64,000 bases of DNA, from assembly GCA_013399305.1 (NCBI GenBank), contig VXAI01000021.1, forward strand, positions 7,592,794 to 7,656,793, written 5' to 3'. Every line of letters starts with the position of its first letter. Within the stretch, counting starts at the first letter, position 1. Source of the stretch: Rostratula benghalensis. Taxonomy: Eukaryota > Chordata > Aves > Charadriiformes > Rostratulidae. The notes beneath the pieces are model-generated. The model did no database searches, was not told where the DNA came from, and saw nothing but the letters and a program-made list of their open reading frames with translations. Shown here in pieces: positions 36,500 through 49,500 of this stretch. Made by a program: the position numbers and the translations under genes.

Positions 36500-36778
36500 G
36501 CTGAACACCCCAGGAGGGGAAGGTAAGGGCAGCTGTTGGTCTGAGGAGGGGGACTGTTGGGCTGAGGGATGGCTGTTTAGTGGGGAGAATGGGCATTGGG
36601 TGGCTCTAAGGCTGAGGAGGAGGCCACTGCGCTGAGAAGTGGTGGCCTTTGGGCTGCCATTTGGCCGCCATTTGGCCGAGGGGGGCACTGAGGTGGGGGT
36701 GGTTGTTAGGCGGCCACTGGGGTGAGAAGGTGGCTGTTGGGCGACTGTTGGCCTAAGGAGGGGGCCGGTGGGGAGCAC
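36500..36778. repeat. G-rich degenerate minisatellite running into the gap
   Basis: Imperfect repeats built on GGCTGAGGAGG and GGCTGTTGG blocks, spaced about 20-35 bases, with a local GCCATTTGGCC duplication at about 36655-36680. The purine/G-rich strand is prone to assembly failure, which fits the gap that follows at once. Long open frames across it are a by-product of the repeats. Confidence 0.7.
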
Positions 36779-37479
36779 NNNNNNNNNNNNNNNNNNNNNN
36801 NNNNNNNNNNNNNNNNNNNNNNNNNNNNNNNNNNNNNNNNNNNNNNNNNNNNNNNNNNNNNNNNNNNNNNNNNNNNNNNNNNNNNNNNNNNNNNNNNNNN
36901 NNNNNNNNNNNNNNNNNNNNNNNNNNNNNNNNNNNNNNNNNNNNNNNNNNNNNNNNNNNNNNNNNNNNNNNNNNNNNNNNNNNNNNNNNNNNNNNNNNNN
37001 NNNNNNNNNNNNNNNNNNNNNNNNNNNNNNNNNNNNNNNNNNNNNNNNNNNNNNNNNNNNNNNNNNNNNNNNNNNNNNNNNNNNNNNNNNNNNNNNNNNN
37101 NNNNNNNNNNNNNNNNNNNNNNNNNNNNNNNNNNNNNNNNNNNNNNNNNNNNNNNNNNNNNNNNNNNNNNNNNNNNNNNNNNNNNNNNNNNNNNNNNNNN
37201 NNNNNNNNNNNNNNNNNNNNNNNNNNNNNNNNNNNNNNNNNNNNNNNNNNNNNNNNNNNNNNNNNNNNNNNNNNNNNNNNNNNNNNNNNNNNNNNNNNNN
37301 NNNNNNNNNNNNNNNNNNNNNNNNNNNNNNNNNNNNNNNNNNNNNNNNNNNNNNNNNNNNNNNNNNNNNNNNNNNNNNNNNNNNNNNNNNNNNNNNNNNN
37401 NNNNNNNNNNNNNNNNNNNNNNNNNNNNNNNNNNNNNNNNNNNNNNNNNNNNNNNNNNNNNNNNNNNNNNNNNNNNNNN
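36779..37479. other. Assembly gap (701 N)
   Basis: Undetermined bases between a G-rich minisatellite and a CpG island. It is the most likely place for the missing first exon of the downstream gene. Confidence 0.99.
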
Positions 37480-37990
37480 GGGGAAGGACGTGCGGGGTGG
37501 GGTGGGCAGGCGAGCGGCGAGGGAGGAGCGCGCCGCCCGTCCCCGCAGCTTCGGCGCGACCGGGCGGGGGCTGCGGCGCCGCTCCGCGCGGTGCTGCTCT
37601 CCGGTCCCAGCGCGTCGCGGCTGGGAAACGCGGGAGCGCGGGCGGGGAGACACCTCACCCACCGCCGGTGCCGTGGGGGACTGTGTGCCGCGGCCGAGGC
37701 GGGCCCGCCGCACCGCGGGCCAGGCGGCGGGGGGGGGGGGGAAACGGGAGCTGTAGCGCTCGGGCTGGGTGAGCGGTGCCCCCCGCGACTGCCGAGCTCG
37801 TACAGCGGGACGGGGTCAGAGCGGGACAGGGGTGCCCGGGCTGGGTAAGGGGAGCATTTCTCCGCGGTAGGTGAAGCACCCGGCGGAGGAGGTCGGCGGC
37901 CTGTGAGCCCGCAAGGCCCTGCGGGCCCGAACGCGTCGCAGCTCTGCGCAGCGAGGGAGGGCCTGGGGCTTGTCCGTGTTGTGGGTGCTG
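37480..37990 (+). promoter_or_regulatory. CpG island, probable promoter of the downstream gene (PARVA expected)
   Basis: About 500 bases are extremely GC- and CpG-rich, with no TATA box. Donor-like sites GGGTGAGCGG (about 37766) and GGGTAAGGGG (about 37843) could end non-coding first exons. In vertebrates alpha-parvin (PARVA, an integrin-linked-kinase adaptor) follows MICAL2/MICALCL on the same strand, so this is the expected place for its promoter. No PARVA coding sequence is visible after the gap. The gene name is therefore inferred from synteny only. Confidence 0.6.
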
Positions 37991-39398
37991 CACGCCTCGG
38001 CCGCGCCAGGAGCACTTGTCTTTTAAGCTGTAGTGCAAAAACCCCAAAACTTGACGATCAAATCCTCGTTGACTTGTAGCATGTTGCTTTGTATGGAGTG
38101 ATACTCGTTGCTCTGAGAAACCAGTGTAACGCACACAACTGTTAAAGTGTTTGTAATAGTAATATTTTCTTAAGGTCTTAAACTGATTATTCCTGTAGTA
38201 AGTAAAAAATCTTTGCCTCGTGACAGTGGAGCTTGGAAGAACACTGAGCGTGTAAAACAGTCTGGGTTTTGTCTATACATGTGAATAACTATCTACTCCT
38301 CACTGAATCAGCCTGTTTAAAATCCCATGAGACAGCGAATTGGAATTTAACCTCACTCACCCATCATTTTCACATCTGATGTTAATTTAAATACAACGTG
38401 AATAGAGCCAAAGTAACAGTTACTTCAAACCGAATTTTCAAGCAATGTTCATTGCTTGCAAGTGTGAAGAAGGGTATTGTGCTCAGTGGACCATTCCTTC
38501 AGAGGTATGCATGGGTAATGAAACCAGGCACAGTATTTCAGAGTAGCACCACTGCAGCAGACAAAGGTGTTACAACTTTCGTGGGCATAGCCCCTCGTTC
38601 TGTAACTATCACGTCATCTTTCTGAGATGCCTGGTCTTGTTGTTCAATTAGAATCCACGTTCCACAATTGTGCTTGCACTATTTGTCTTTTTTTGGTCAT
38701 TGAGGGTGGCCCAGAAGTTGATGAAACAGTAAATAATGTCAATCTTTATAAGTTACTTCTGTTACATTATTCTGTTAGGGAATCGATGAATATTAGTGGT
38801 ACTGAACTAGCAACAGTTTTCTATGACGATTTTGTAGGTATGTTTAAAGATCTTTAATCGAGCCTATTTGTAATAGACTTAGTATGTCTGGTGTTATTAT
38901 TAAACAAGGCTATTTTCCTTGGTGACAAATGTTGTGAAGTCAGAAATCTCTAACAAACTGTTAGGGGCAGCAGTTACTTAGATCCACAAATCTTATAATC
39001 TTACAAAAAGTTGTACTCTGTGAAATCATATTTCTTCTCATTACTTCTATGTCTGTATTAAATTTATTGACTGAAGCCTGTGCCTGCCATTTCATTACTT
39101 CAACATGTTGATATTTATCCTTTTGAAATTTTGGAATAACATTTGTGTTGGTTTTGGGATTTTTTTTTTCACTTTGTGAGGAGCGTTTTTTGCTGATGGA
39201 AGAAAAAACATTTTGTTAAATTCACTGTCACATTCTCATTACTTCTGTGTATATTTGTCACATTTCTTCAGTGAAAGAACCTATAGTGGAGAGATTGATA
39301 CTATACCAGCTTCCCTCTTTTTTTTTTTTGTTGTTTGTTTTAGCAGATATAGATGGCTTCAAAGCTAGCAAATCATTACTGTGAAGCCTGTTCTCTTC
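37991..39398. other. Non-coding region after the CpG island
   Basis: AT-rich, no recognised exon or repeat. Probably the start of PARVA intron 1. Confidence 0.45.
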
Positions 39399-41050
39399 AT
39401 AGAATCATAGAATGATTTGAGTTGGAAGAGATGTTTAAAGGTCATTTATTCTAACCCTGCCTGCAGTGAGCAGGGACATCTTCAACTAGACTAGTTGAAG
39501 ATGCTAGACAACTGCTCAGAAACCCATCCAAGCTGACTGAGTATTTTCAGGGGGCATCTACTACCTCTCTGTCAACCTGTTCCATTGTTTCACCACCCTC
39601 ATGATAAAAAACTTCATTGTATCTTCTAAATCTACCCTCTTTCATTTAAAACTATTACCCTGTATCCTATTGCAGCAGGTCCTGCTAAAAAGTCTGTCCC
39701 CATCTTTCCTGTAGGCACCCTTCAAGTACTGAAAGGCTGCAGTAAGGCTGAACAGCCCTGACTCTTTCAGCCTGTCCTCATAGGAGAGGTGTTCCAGCCC
39801 TCTCACCATTTTTGTGACCTCCGCTGGACCCACTCCAACAGGTCTATGGTTTTCCTCTGCTGAGGACTCCAGAGCTGGATGCAGTACTCCAGGTGGGGTG
39901 TCATGAGAGTGGAGTAGAGGGGTGGAACCACCTCCCTCAACCTGTTGGTTATGCTTCTTTTGATGTAGCCCAGGATACAGATGGCTTTCTGGTCTGCAAG
40001 TGCACATTGCCAGCTCATGTCCAGCTTTTAATTGGGTAGTACCCCCAGATCCTTCTTGGCAGGGCTGTATTGATACCAGGGGGTGCCCCAAACCAGGTAA
40101 GGACTTTGCACTTGGTCTTGTTGAACCTCATCAAAGTCACGTGGGTTCACTTCTCGAGCTTCTTAAGGTCCTTCTGGATAGCATCACATCGCTCAGGCAT
40201 GTCAACTGCGCCACTGAGCTTGGTGTTGTCCACAAGCTTGCTGAGGGTCCACTCGATCCCACTGTCTATGTCATTGATGAAGATACTAAACCGTACTGGT
40301 CCCAGTATGGGCCCCTAGGGACAGTGCTTGTCACCAGTCTCCATCTGAACATTGAGCAGTTGACCACTACCCTCTGGATGTGACCATCCAATCAGTTCCT
40401 TATCCACTGAACAGTCCACCCATCAAATCTGTATCTCTCCCATTTAGAGAGAAGGATATTGTGGGGGACCACATCAAAAGCCTTACAGAAGTCCAGCTCT
40501 TCCCTTTGGTGTAGTCACTCCATCACAGAAGGCCACTAGATTGGTCAGGCAGGACTTGCCGTTGGTGAAGCCACGCTGGCTGTCTCAAATCACCTCCCTG
40601 TCCTCCATGTGCCTTAGCATTGCTTGTAGGAGTATCTGTTTGATGATCTCCCAGGCACAGAGGTGAGGCTGATAAGTCAAGAGTTCCCAGCATCCTCCTT
40701 TCTACCCCTTTTAAAAATGAGTGCAATGTTTAATGAGTGCAATGTTTCCCTTCTTCCAGTCACCAGGGACTTCACCTGACTGCCATGACTTTTCAAGTAT
40801 CATGGAGCGTGGCTCCAGCAACTACATTAGCCAGTTCCCTGAGGGCTTTGGGATGTATCTTGTCAGGTCCCATACACTTATGCGTGTTCAGGTTCCTCAG
40901 GTGGTCACAAACCTGATCTTTTACAGTGGGAGGGACTTTACTCCCCCGATACTTGCCCCTCAAGTGGTCCATCCACTTGAGAGGTGTGGGAAGAGAGATA
41001 TCAATGAAGATGGAGGCAAAAAAGTTGTTGAAATACGATTGCTGGTTCAT
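39399..41050 (-). mobile_element. 5'-truncated CR1 LINE with reverse-transcriptase remnants
   Basis: On the plus strand it starts with the reversed CR1 end TCATAGAATCATAGAATGAT. On the minus strand, fragments of the CR1 ORF2 reverse transcriptase can be read: DQVCDHLRNLNTHKCMGPDK near 40830-40930, TPHLEYCIQLWSPQQ near 39870-39960 and KMVRGLEHLSYEDRLKESG near 39750-39810. The fragments lie in different frames with stops between them, so the element is dead. It includes a short local duplication at about 40715-40750. About 1.65 kb remain of a full element I recall as roughly 4.5 kb. Confidence 0.92.
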
Positions 41051-42168
41051 TTAGGCTCTGTTCTTTGATTATTTTTTTCCTGCTTTCATTTAGTGACAGG
41101 TTTCCTATAGAGACAGGTATTGGTCATAGGAGTGCACGTGGTTATTTGACTGTTAATACGCTTAATGTTTTAGAAAGTGTTCAAGTATAAGTCATAGGCA
41201 TTTGAAAAAAAAATGTTTCTTCTACTGTCTACTGGTCATGTTTAGACCTTCAACTTTTGCAAACTAGAATGAAATGCTCTTGAATTGCACCTTTACTCTT
41301 CTTTTTTTTTTTTTTTTTTTTAGAACAACAGGATCTATTCTGTAATCTAGATTATTAATCTCGTATAGATGTCTATCCCATTTTGTTGTGAATGTTGATC
41401 TCTAGTCATGTAGGGTCGTAAAGCAGATGAACTGTTGGTAAGCCTTTAGAAATAATGCTGGGATTTTGTCTGTGAACGGTATTAATTTCTCCATTTACCT
41501 ACTTAGTCTTGTGCTTAGTGGTTTTTATATTCCAGTAGAATAAATCCATATTCTGGGCTTCACCTCTATCAGTGTTTATTCATGAGGTGACAATTCTGGT
41601 TATTCCAATTTATTGTTGTATGTAATGTATGGGCAGTATTTTTCTTTTAGATGAATCTAGACTCTACAGAAGATGCCAGTCTCCTGGTCAACGGGGTTAT
41701 AGACCTGGCTGTAGCTACTATGGCTGTTTTCACGACTTGTGAACCCTCAGGGACTGCCAAAGGGCTGCTGCCCATATACTTGTTTTGTTCCTTTTCTGCA
41801 CACCACTCTGGGTTAAGCCAGACCATGCTCAGGGTGCACACCTGGGGTCAAACACTCAGGAGCATACCTGGGTCTTAGAGCTTAGCAGTAGCTCAAGAAA
41901 GCCTGTGAGACTTGGTGTACTTAAAATAAATAAGGGGCAAGTGAAAATTTCCCTATATTTCAGTTTATATAAATTCCACTATTACACAGAAGACAGAAAC
42001 TTAGTGATTTACTCTTGTTATTTTACCACAAGGGCTAAGAATTGGTGGTTTAAAATAATGCAGAGGTGTTTGGTCTGTTGTAGGGTGTATGCTAATTACA
42101 TTTTAGTACCATCTGTATTATACATGCAGTTAACTGTTGTAAATGATATATGACTATATGTATATGTT

Positions 42169-42194
42169 TTTTGTACCATATATATGGTACAAAA
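42169..42194. repeat. 26-bp perfect palindrome
   Basis: TTTTGTACCATAT is followed directly by its exact reverse complement. About 45 bases downstream, at 42230-42252, a further TTGATCATT / AATGATCAA hairpin occurs. Confidence 0.92.
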
Positions 42195-45100
42195 TGTATA
42201 CATGTACATCTTGCCATCAACCGGCATTTTGATCATTGTCAAAATGATCAATTAGCAATAGAGCCAGTGTCAAAATGCTCCACTTAGTGAAAATCCATTA
42301 GGATCTGAAGTGACATTATGGAGGGGAGTAATGTAGATTATTTGTAAAGAGAGTAAAGTCTATCTAGTTTTAGATGTAAAAAAGGTAGATTACAATACAA
42401 TATAAAATGGACTTTCTATAGAAACATTAATTTATATGAATAAATATTTCTTAAAATATATGGCAAGCCTTTCCTTACAAACAAAAGTTCTTGGCAATGA
42501 TAAGTATTCCACTCGTCAAAGATGTGAATATTCCAGACAAGCAAAACGAATTCTCTAATATCACAGTAAAGTCTGAGGTATTCTTACTTGAGATATCCCA
42601 CATGATGTAAGCAGGGACTTGTCATACCTTAAGACGTATTAATCTGGAAAAAACATTGTCATTAAATATTAGAGAATATTGCATAAAATCTGAAATTTGG
42701 AATTCAAATTTGCTTATGTCAACATCTCTGATGTAGGGTCTTATCCTGGCTTTTTGTTTACAGTATCTCACTGCCACTGGTGTAATTTGAGGACAAGAAC
42801 ATTGTACTTAGTCTGTCCTGTGAGAGCATGAGCAGCTGCAACTTCAAATAGTGTATACATGCTGTTAAGGTAATAAAATTTGCCAATGATTAAATAGGTT
42901 TTTAAGTAATTATAATTAACTTTTTATCCAATGAGAAAATTGTTGGAGAATACTTAAATATTTGATGACCTGTTTACAACTGAACTGTCGTATACCAAAA
43001 TTATTTGTAGTTTACAGTAAGATTCCATCCTTTTCATTCCTGAAAGGCATTCAAACACTGAGCCACCCCATACATGCTACTGGCGGATGCTAGTCCTTAT
43101 CTAGCAGGAGTTAAGGTGCATGGTGGAGCTCATTGTAGTAGCAAAAACCACCCACAAATTAAAATTTATTGTAAGTTTCTTATAGTAGCCTGCATTGTGT
43201 GCTAAATATATCTTTATCCAAGTGCAAGGAAAGAAGAGAACAACCTCTCTTTTTAGATGTAGGGGTGTGTGTTGTGCTACCTTATGAATTTTTCATGGTG
43301 GGTTCAGTAGGGTCATGTGATTGTCCTTGAATTTTCTTTGCCTGGTAGTTACAGAAATTTCACTCCTAATAGCTTACCTTATCTTAAGAATTGGCCCCCA
43401 ACATGCTAATAAATTTGTGACCATTTGGGAATGGAGGGTAAACTTCAGAATTACTTAAATTGCGTAGGAGGAGATGGGAAACAGACAGCTCGGACCTATG
43501 AATTTGGTAGAAAGCATTTAGTGCTCGTTGTACGGGCTCAGTCAGTTTTCCAATTGATATGACATCAATTTCAGTAATTTGACTGCTCTTCTGCCTATTT
43601 GATATTGATGGGCTGGAGAAGGAATGAATCTTCTTCTAGCTTCCACTGATGATATATTTCTTCTTTTTCTTTTCTATGGGTTTTCTTTTTCTATTTATTT
43701 GTTTCATTTTGGTATGTGAGGTCACAGTAGGCTGTTTTCTCTGTATGCCTAAAGGAAGAGTATGTTAACAATGTAAAAAAAAAAGTAGATTCTGCTGTTT
43801 CTTGATAATGATCTTAAATTTCTTGATCTTTGCTGTGTTGCCATGATGCATTTCACAGAATAACATTAATTTAGAACAAATTAAAAATACAGATTAAGAG
43901 TTTTACGTAAAGTTTTTGTCTTTCTGGAATCCATGGCTAAAATGCCTTGTTGTGTGAGAGAACATGCCTTGGTTTGCTTATGGGCATTTTACTATGAAAT
44001 AATGTATTTCTTCATAGACAAAAGTTGTTCTGCTGGATTTTAACTGGCATATTAGAATTACTTTCTTTGATCCGTTTTCTGCACTTCTTTTTGAGTAATG
44101 CACTACTGGTGCAAAGGACTTTTTTTTCCTATCAGTAGACTTCTTCATCTCTTTCTCATGTGAGAGATTCTAGACTAGTTTAAATGATTTGCAGACTTCT
44201 TTTCTACTGCTCTCACTTGATGTTGCATTTAAAATGCAGACAGAGCTGAAGAACTGATACATGTCCTGCCACTGTTTTGCTAATACATAGTGCAGATGGT
44301 GAAAATGAATGCTAGTTTCATACTGGTGCTCTGTTTGCTATGAAAACGAAATGGCAAAGGCTTTATCATCACTCTAATATCAGTACTTTTCATTTTTCTG
44401 TCTTGTACTGCAGCATATCAGTACATCAACCCTGGGCCGCCTTGTGCCATCAGAGCAGCTGAATATCAGCTGAACTGATGTCTGACATGATGTGTTTTAC
44501 CTCCAACCTTAGTGTGTAGCAAGTGAAATGTGCTTATAAATCTTTCCCTTGTATACTGTATTACATTTTCTGGTGTCCCTGGTCTACTGACACAGGTGCA
44601 TTATAGACAGCTGCATAGCTGATGCTGGACAAAACCTGTAGTACCACCATTGAAACAATTACTGCCTTGGAGCAAGTTCTGTTAAGTAGATAAAACACTT
44701 CTGTTAAGTGGAAATAACATGGAAGGTGAAAAGAAAAATTAGAGGGAAGATTGACCTGCTTGCTTTGTTGTCATTTCATTGCTATGAGCCTTCTGAGCAT
44801 GTGTACAATGTATGAAAGGACCTGAGGAGAGCACTGGGGTTTTGTTTCCATCCTTTGAATCCAAATTGTTGGGGGTTTCTGGGGTGGCCTCTCTGCTCTG
44901 ACCATTGAAGGGACTGATCAGTAAGCAGAAAGATAATTGCCTCTGAAATGATTCTGTCAGCATAGACAGAACACCCAACTGTTGCTTATGCTCTGTTGGC
45001 AGTAGCCATCCAGATGCAACTCTCTGGCATGTATGTAAATGACAGCTGTGGCATGCTTGAAGCTGTTTGTCATCTGTCCAGCTGTGCTGCGCTGGGATTG

Positions 45101-46480
45101 TGCAGGTTGAAGAGTAACTGCTGTAGCCTTTGAGTGCTTTTGGGTCTGCCTCTCCCTTGCCTTCCTGCCTCTGCATGCTCTTGCCACAAGTGCTGCTCTC
45201 TGCAATAAACAGAAACTAATCAGCACTGAGAGCTGTTATCTGAACAACACTGTTAAGCATCTATTATTGTTTATATGCGGTGAAATTGAGGGCCAGATCC
45301 CATTATGTTAGGCACTATACTTTCACAGTGTTTCATGCAACAGTTTGTAATCTAGAGCTCTTTATCTGTGTATCTTCCATATTTTTTCCATTTTTTTCCT
45401 CCTGTAAAATTAATTTTAATATTATTTCTGGCATTTCATTTTTTCTAGGATGCATGATCTTTTGGGGAATTTAACCTATTGGCTTTGAGGCTCTCCTGCC
45501 TGTTCCCAGAAGATTACCCACAATTGTTACGTCCATGCAGTTGCTTTTGGACTAACTGAAGTGACACAATATTTTAATATTATTTAATATTATTATTTTT
45601 TTTTACTGTATGCATGATTAAGTTCTGAAATTTACTGGATATTTTGGATGACAGAAATGTTTTCAAAAAGGCAGAGGAGACTAAAAATTGGTCTGCATGT
45701 ATTCCAGATGAAAAAAAAAAGTCTGTAGCGAATCACGTAGGCCATCAGACATTTCAGATGCAGAAATTATGAAATCCACAGCTATTCGAAAGCTTATACC
45801 AAGGGAAAAAATCTGTTTGCCTTGCTTGTTTGTATTGTTAAGAATGTGTTTCTGCCAGAAGCTGGGACCCTGGACTTTGATCTGCTGTTCTGACCCAATA
45901 CAGTCATTAATTCTGTGGTACCTGCCTCTGTGTGGGCATAGAGGCACTGAACTGCCTTTGCATTTGAATTCTGAAAGCAGACTTAGATTATGTAGGCAAG
46001 TCAGCTGCTACAGAAATATGCCTTTTATTTTTTTCCCATTTGATGAGTTTCTTTATTGTGTGAGCTTATAGGTTTCATACAGGATAAAACAAAGCATTCA
46101 TGGAATGGGTTAAAGGAAGGAGGATGGTGAAGAGGAGCAGAGCACAGGATCTAGCTGAAGAAAGCAGCTGCTCTCTGAGGTGCTGGTCAGCTGGAAGGAA
46201 GGACAGGGCTGGAGAGGTGGGGGAGGGAGGATGTCTTCTGTAAGGCTGTGTCCATCTCTTTTCTTCTCTCTGCAACTGTGGCTGCTCCCTTCTCTTCTTG
46301 TACTGTGGTTGCTGCTTGAACTGTTTAGGGTGCTGTGAGCAGACATGGGTGAGGGTGGTTGGTGGTTTGGCAGTGCTTATTGCCACAGCAGCTGTTGCCC
46401 ATCTGTGGGGAAGGGGTGGTGGTCACAAGCTGCCAGCTGGGCTGTGCTGTCACAGACTGACAAGCTTGGGTTGCAGAAGT

Positions 46481-46525
46481 CTTGAACAGTTACGATTGGA
46501 AGGGACCTCTGGAGATCATCTAAAG
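46481..46525 (-). mobile_element. Possible CR1 3' scrap
   Basis: The stretch 'gattggaagggacctctggagatcatct' matches the reversed CR1 3' region over about 30 bases. Too short to be certain. Confidence 0.5.
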
Positions 46526-49500
46526 ATTCAGGTTTCTGATGGTTCAGTATTTCAGCTGAGGGAAGGTTGGACTGGTCTGGTCCATCAAACTCATACCTCT
46601 GACTGGCCTGGTGTGATGAAGGCAAAGTGGCAGATACTCTGTCACTTCTTTTCAGTATCTGCTGTGGTTGGCTAGAAGCATAGCAATTATCTAGATCAAA
46701 GGTAAGAAAGATTAAAGCGGTAAAGTAAAATCAGCATTAAACAAGTGGTTGAAGAGCCCACAGTGCTTCTAAATTACAGGACAGAGCCATGGAAAGAAGA
46801 AAAAAGACTGCTAGAGACCAGCTCAGACTGATGTACCTTTATTTAAATGGTTTTTTTTTTCTTTACATGTCTAGATTTAAAATATGCTATCCTTGATAGC
46901 AGACTCATAAAAATACATGCCCAGTCTTCAACGTGAAGGTGCATATGACCAAGTAAAGCTGTAGAAGAGAGTAGGTGTGAAGCTCCTATTTTCATCCTCA
47001 GTAAAGTGAGCATTCTGTCAAGAGAACCTGTAATTTTAGAACTCCAGTGTTTCTCTTAACATCTAAGGAACCTGCCCTGAAGGGAAGACCAAGAAACCAG
47101 TGCTGAAAAAGAGAAAAGTTCTCACTGAGTTTGATTGCTACTTGTGCAGTTCTACATCTGAAAGCCCTCAGTTTAAAGGTGGCTTCCTCTAAGTGTCCTT
47201 CTGTCCTTCTGTGAAGTCCCCTTGGACAGAATCTCTGGGATATGTCCTTTTTTTCCCTCTCTATTTAGTGCCTTCTACATAAAAACAGTAAACCATGCCC
47301 TTGCTGCAGACCAAGTAGTTTAATACTGGGCTGTCTGCCTTTCTCACTGAGATTAAGATAAGCATAGTCCAGTTCTTTGTGTTACTTCACTGTAACTGAG
47401 ATCAAGTGCTTCCTGATCATCTAATCCACAGAATTCTGCAGTCTTCTTCAGAAAAATGCTATTGTCACTGATGATGAAATCAGTTGCAGGGGCACAGTTC
47501 TTTGCCAAGTGAAACTTTAGCAAAGCAGCGGTTTAGGTGTACCTAGAATATATTTTGCTTTCGTATCTGTTGCTTTGGCCCTCTTCCTTTTCTTCCCCAC
47601 ATCAGTTCCTATAAAAATATATGGTGCTCTTGTTTTGTTGACTTGTATTAGTCTTAAAATAGTCTAATGATAGGCTCTTTTCTTAGCTAAACTGCAGCCA
47701 AAGAGGTGACCCTTGAAAGTCCAGTTAACACTGCACTAGGTGCGGTCTCTGCTGTGCTGGGAGCAGTTTGGTGCCACTTCGCATGAGAGACAATGAGCTG
47801 GAAGGCAGGATATTTTGCAGTGCTTCACATTTTCTCTTGCAGCTCTTCCACCATTGGGGTGGGGCTGAAGGCTTAGCTTGCTCTCTGCGTATTCCTCGTG
47901 CCTTCTCCAGTTTGTAATAGTTCCTGTGCTTCTTAGCGCATGTAGCTGTACTCAGAACACCGAATAGCAAGGCACTCAGAGCCTTGCATTTTGTACATAT
48001 CGTCATACATTTTCTGTCTGGTGTGCTAATGCTTATTAATAGATAATGTAACTTGGTTTTAATACCCTTGTCCCTCTTGCGATTGGGTGTGTTGAGTGTG
48101 CCAGTGAGTTAATTCACTTTGGTTGCCAGACTGAAATACAAACAGAAGATGTCTTGGACCAAAAACAAAATTAGATCAGCAGCCTTATGTGAATAGCCTA
48201 CCATGCAACTACCCTTTGACAGCCTGTGCTCAGGCCAGAGAAAACCAAGGGCCAGAAAAAAAAAAAAGGAAAAATGGGGATGTGGCTGGTCAAGAGTGAG
48301 TTGTATTGGCAGAGCTGTATTAGGAAGATTAGTCACCATCTGTTCACCCTAATCCTGCACCTGGCTCTAGACTGTGTCACTGTTCAACCAAGTGATGATC
48401 TTACTCAAAATATTAAAGAATTGCAGGGTTACGTAACAAAGCTTTACGGTCTCCCAAATGTTCTACTTGAGTTTTCTAGTAGTCTCTGTGAAATAATTGC
48501 TTACAACGTTCTTACCATATGTGTGGATTTAATACAAAAATACAAACTCACTTAGTTGTGAGTTACCCAATACTGCTTTTCTTCTAGTCTTTTCATTTCT
48601 CTTCATGACTTCTTATTTATATTTATGCAACGGATCACATAGTACCATGGTTGACAATACCTTAGTAATCTTGTTTTTCTTAGATAATTACTTTTGCAAA
48701 AGAAAACACCTGGAATGTATATTTGAGTCATTCTTGGTAGCTGCAGTCATGGTTAAGTCCTTTTGGATTCTCTTGATTTATGGTTAGCTAGAGCTGATTC
48801 TGTTCTTTTCCCTTCCTGTGGAGTGATAGAGCAGTCTGTGGCACTGACCCAGTGGTGGGGGAGATTAACCTTTATTCATAGTGAAACCTATGAATTCCAC
48901 TTGGGAAAAGGGAGCTTAGTCAGGGTGGTCAGAAAGAGGGTGCAACAATTCTTGTTGACCACTGCTTTCCCTTTGAAAGCTCTGAGAAGGGACTGAAGAG
49001 CATGGTAGAGTGAGGAGCAGCTGTTCTCCAGAATAGTAGAGATGCCCCAGACATGAAAATAAGATCTCAAACTGCAAAATCATCAGAAATCCTAAATGTA
49101 GTCTAAACATGAGAATTTCCCAAGTGTTTCATGAGTATATTTGTACTGAAGTCTCATGTAGTGCTTGAATCTCTTTTGCCTGCTTTTGCATGCCGTAAGA
49201 CAACTTTCAAGGGCTCCAAGTAGAGCTGGCTTCTTGGCTTTGGTATCTGGAGCAGTGCACAAGCAAACAATTCAGGTTAACTATGCTAGAAATAGGGTGG
49301 AGAAAAGGAGTCATGAAATACCTTTTTTTTCTTGCGTGTTTTCTCTTACCCTTTGGAGATACCAGCTTTTTCCACTAGCCATGTTTCTTTGGACATTTTC
49401 ATATTGTGCTTTCCTGTGTTCCTGTCTACTGAAAACAAATAAAGCTTTGTGTTACCTGTGATGTTCAATAGGTAGACTTCAACATAGCCCTTTTCAGACA

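Noticed and set aside
36203..36778. Minus-strand open frame of 191 codons
   Set aside because: It overlaps the G-rich minisatellite. The product is low-complexity Pro/Ser/Thr with no splice or domain support, so openness follows from base composition.
36706..38134. Several long open frames on both strands through the gap and CpG island
   Set aside because: Most of their length is undetermined bases. The rest is GC-rich DNA in which stop codons are rare on every frame.
39642..40383. Open frames that look like a gene at 39.6-40.4 kb
   Set aside because: They are CR1 reverse-transcriptase remnants (minus strand) or their plus-strand shadows.
41651..41878. 75-codon frame starting right after a TTTTAG acceptor-like site
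   Set aside because: No good donor follows, no similarity is recognised, and it does not resemble PARVA. Treated as chance.
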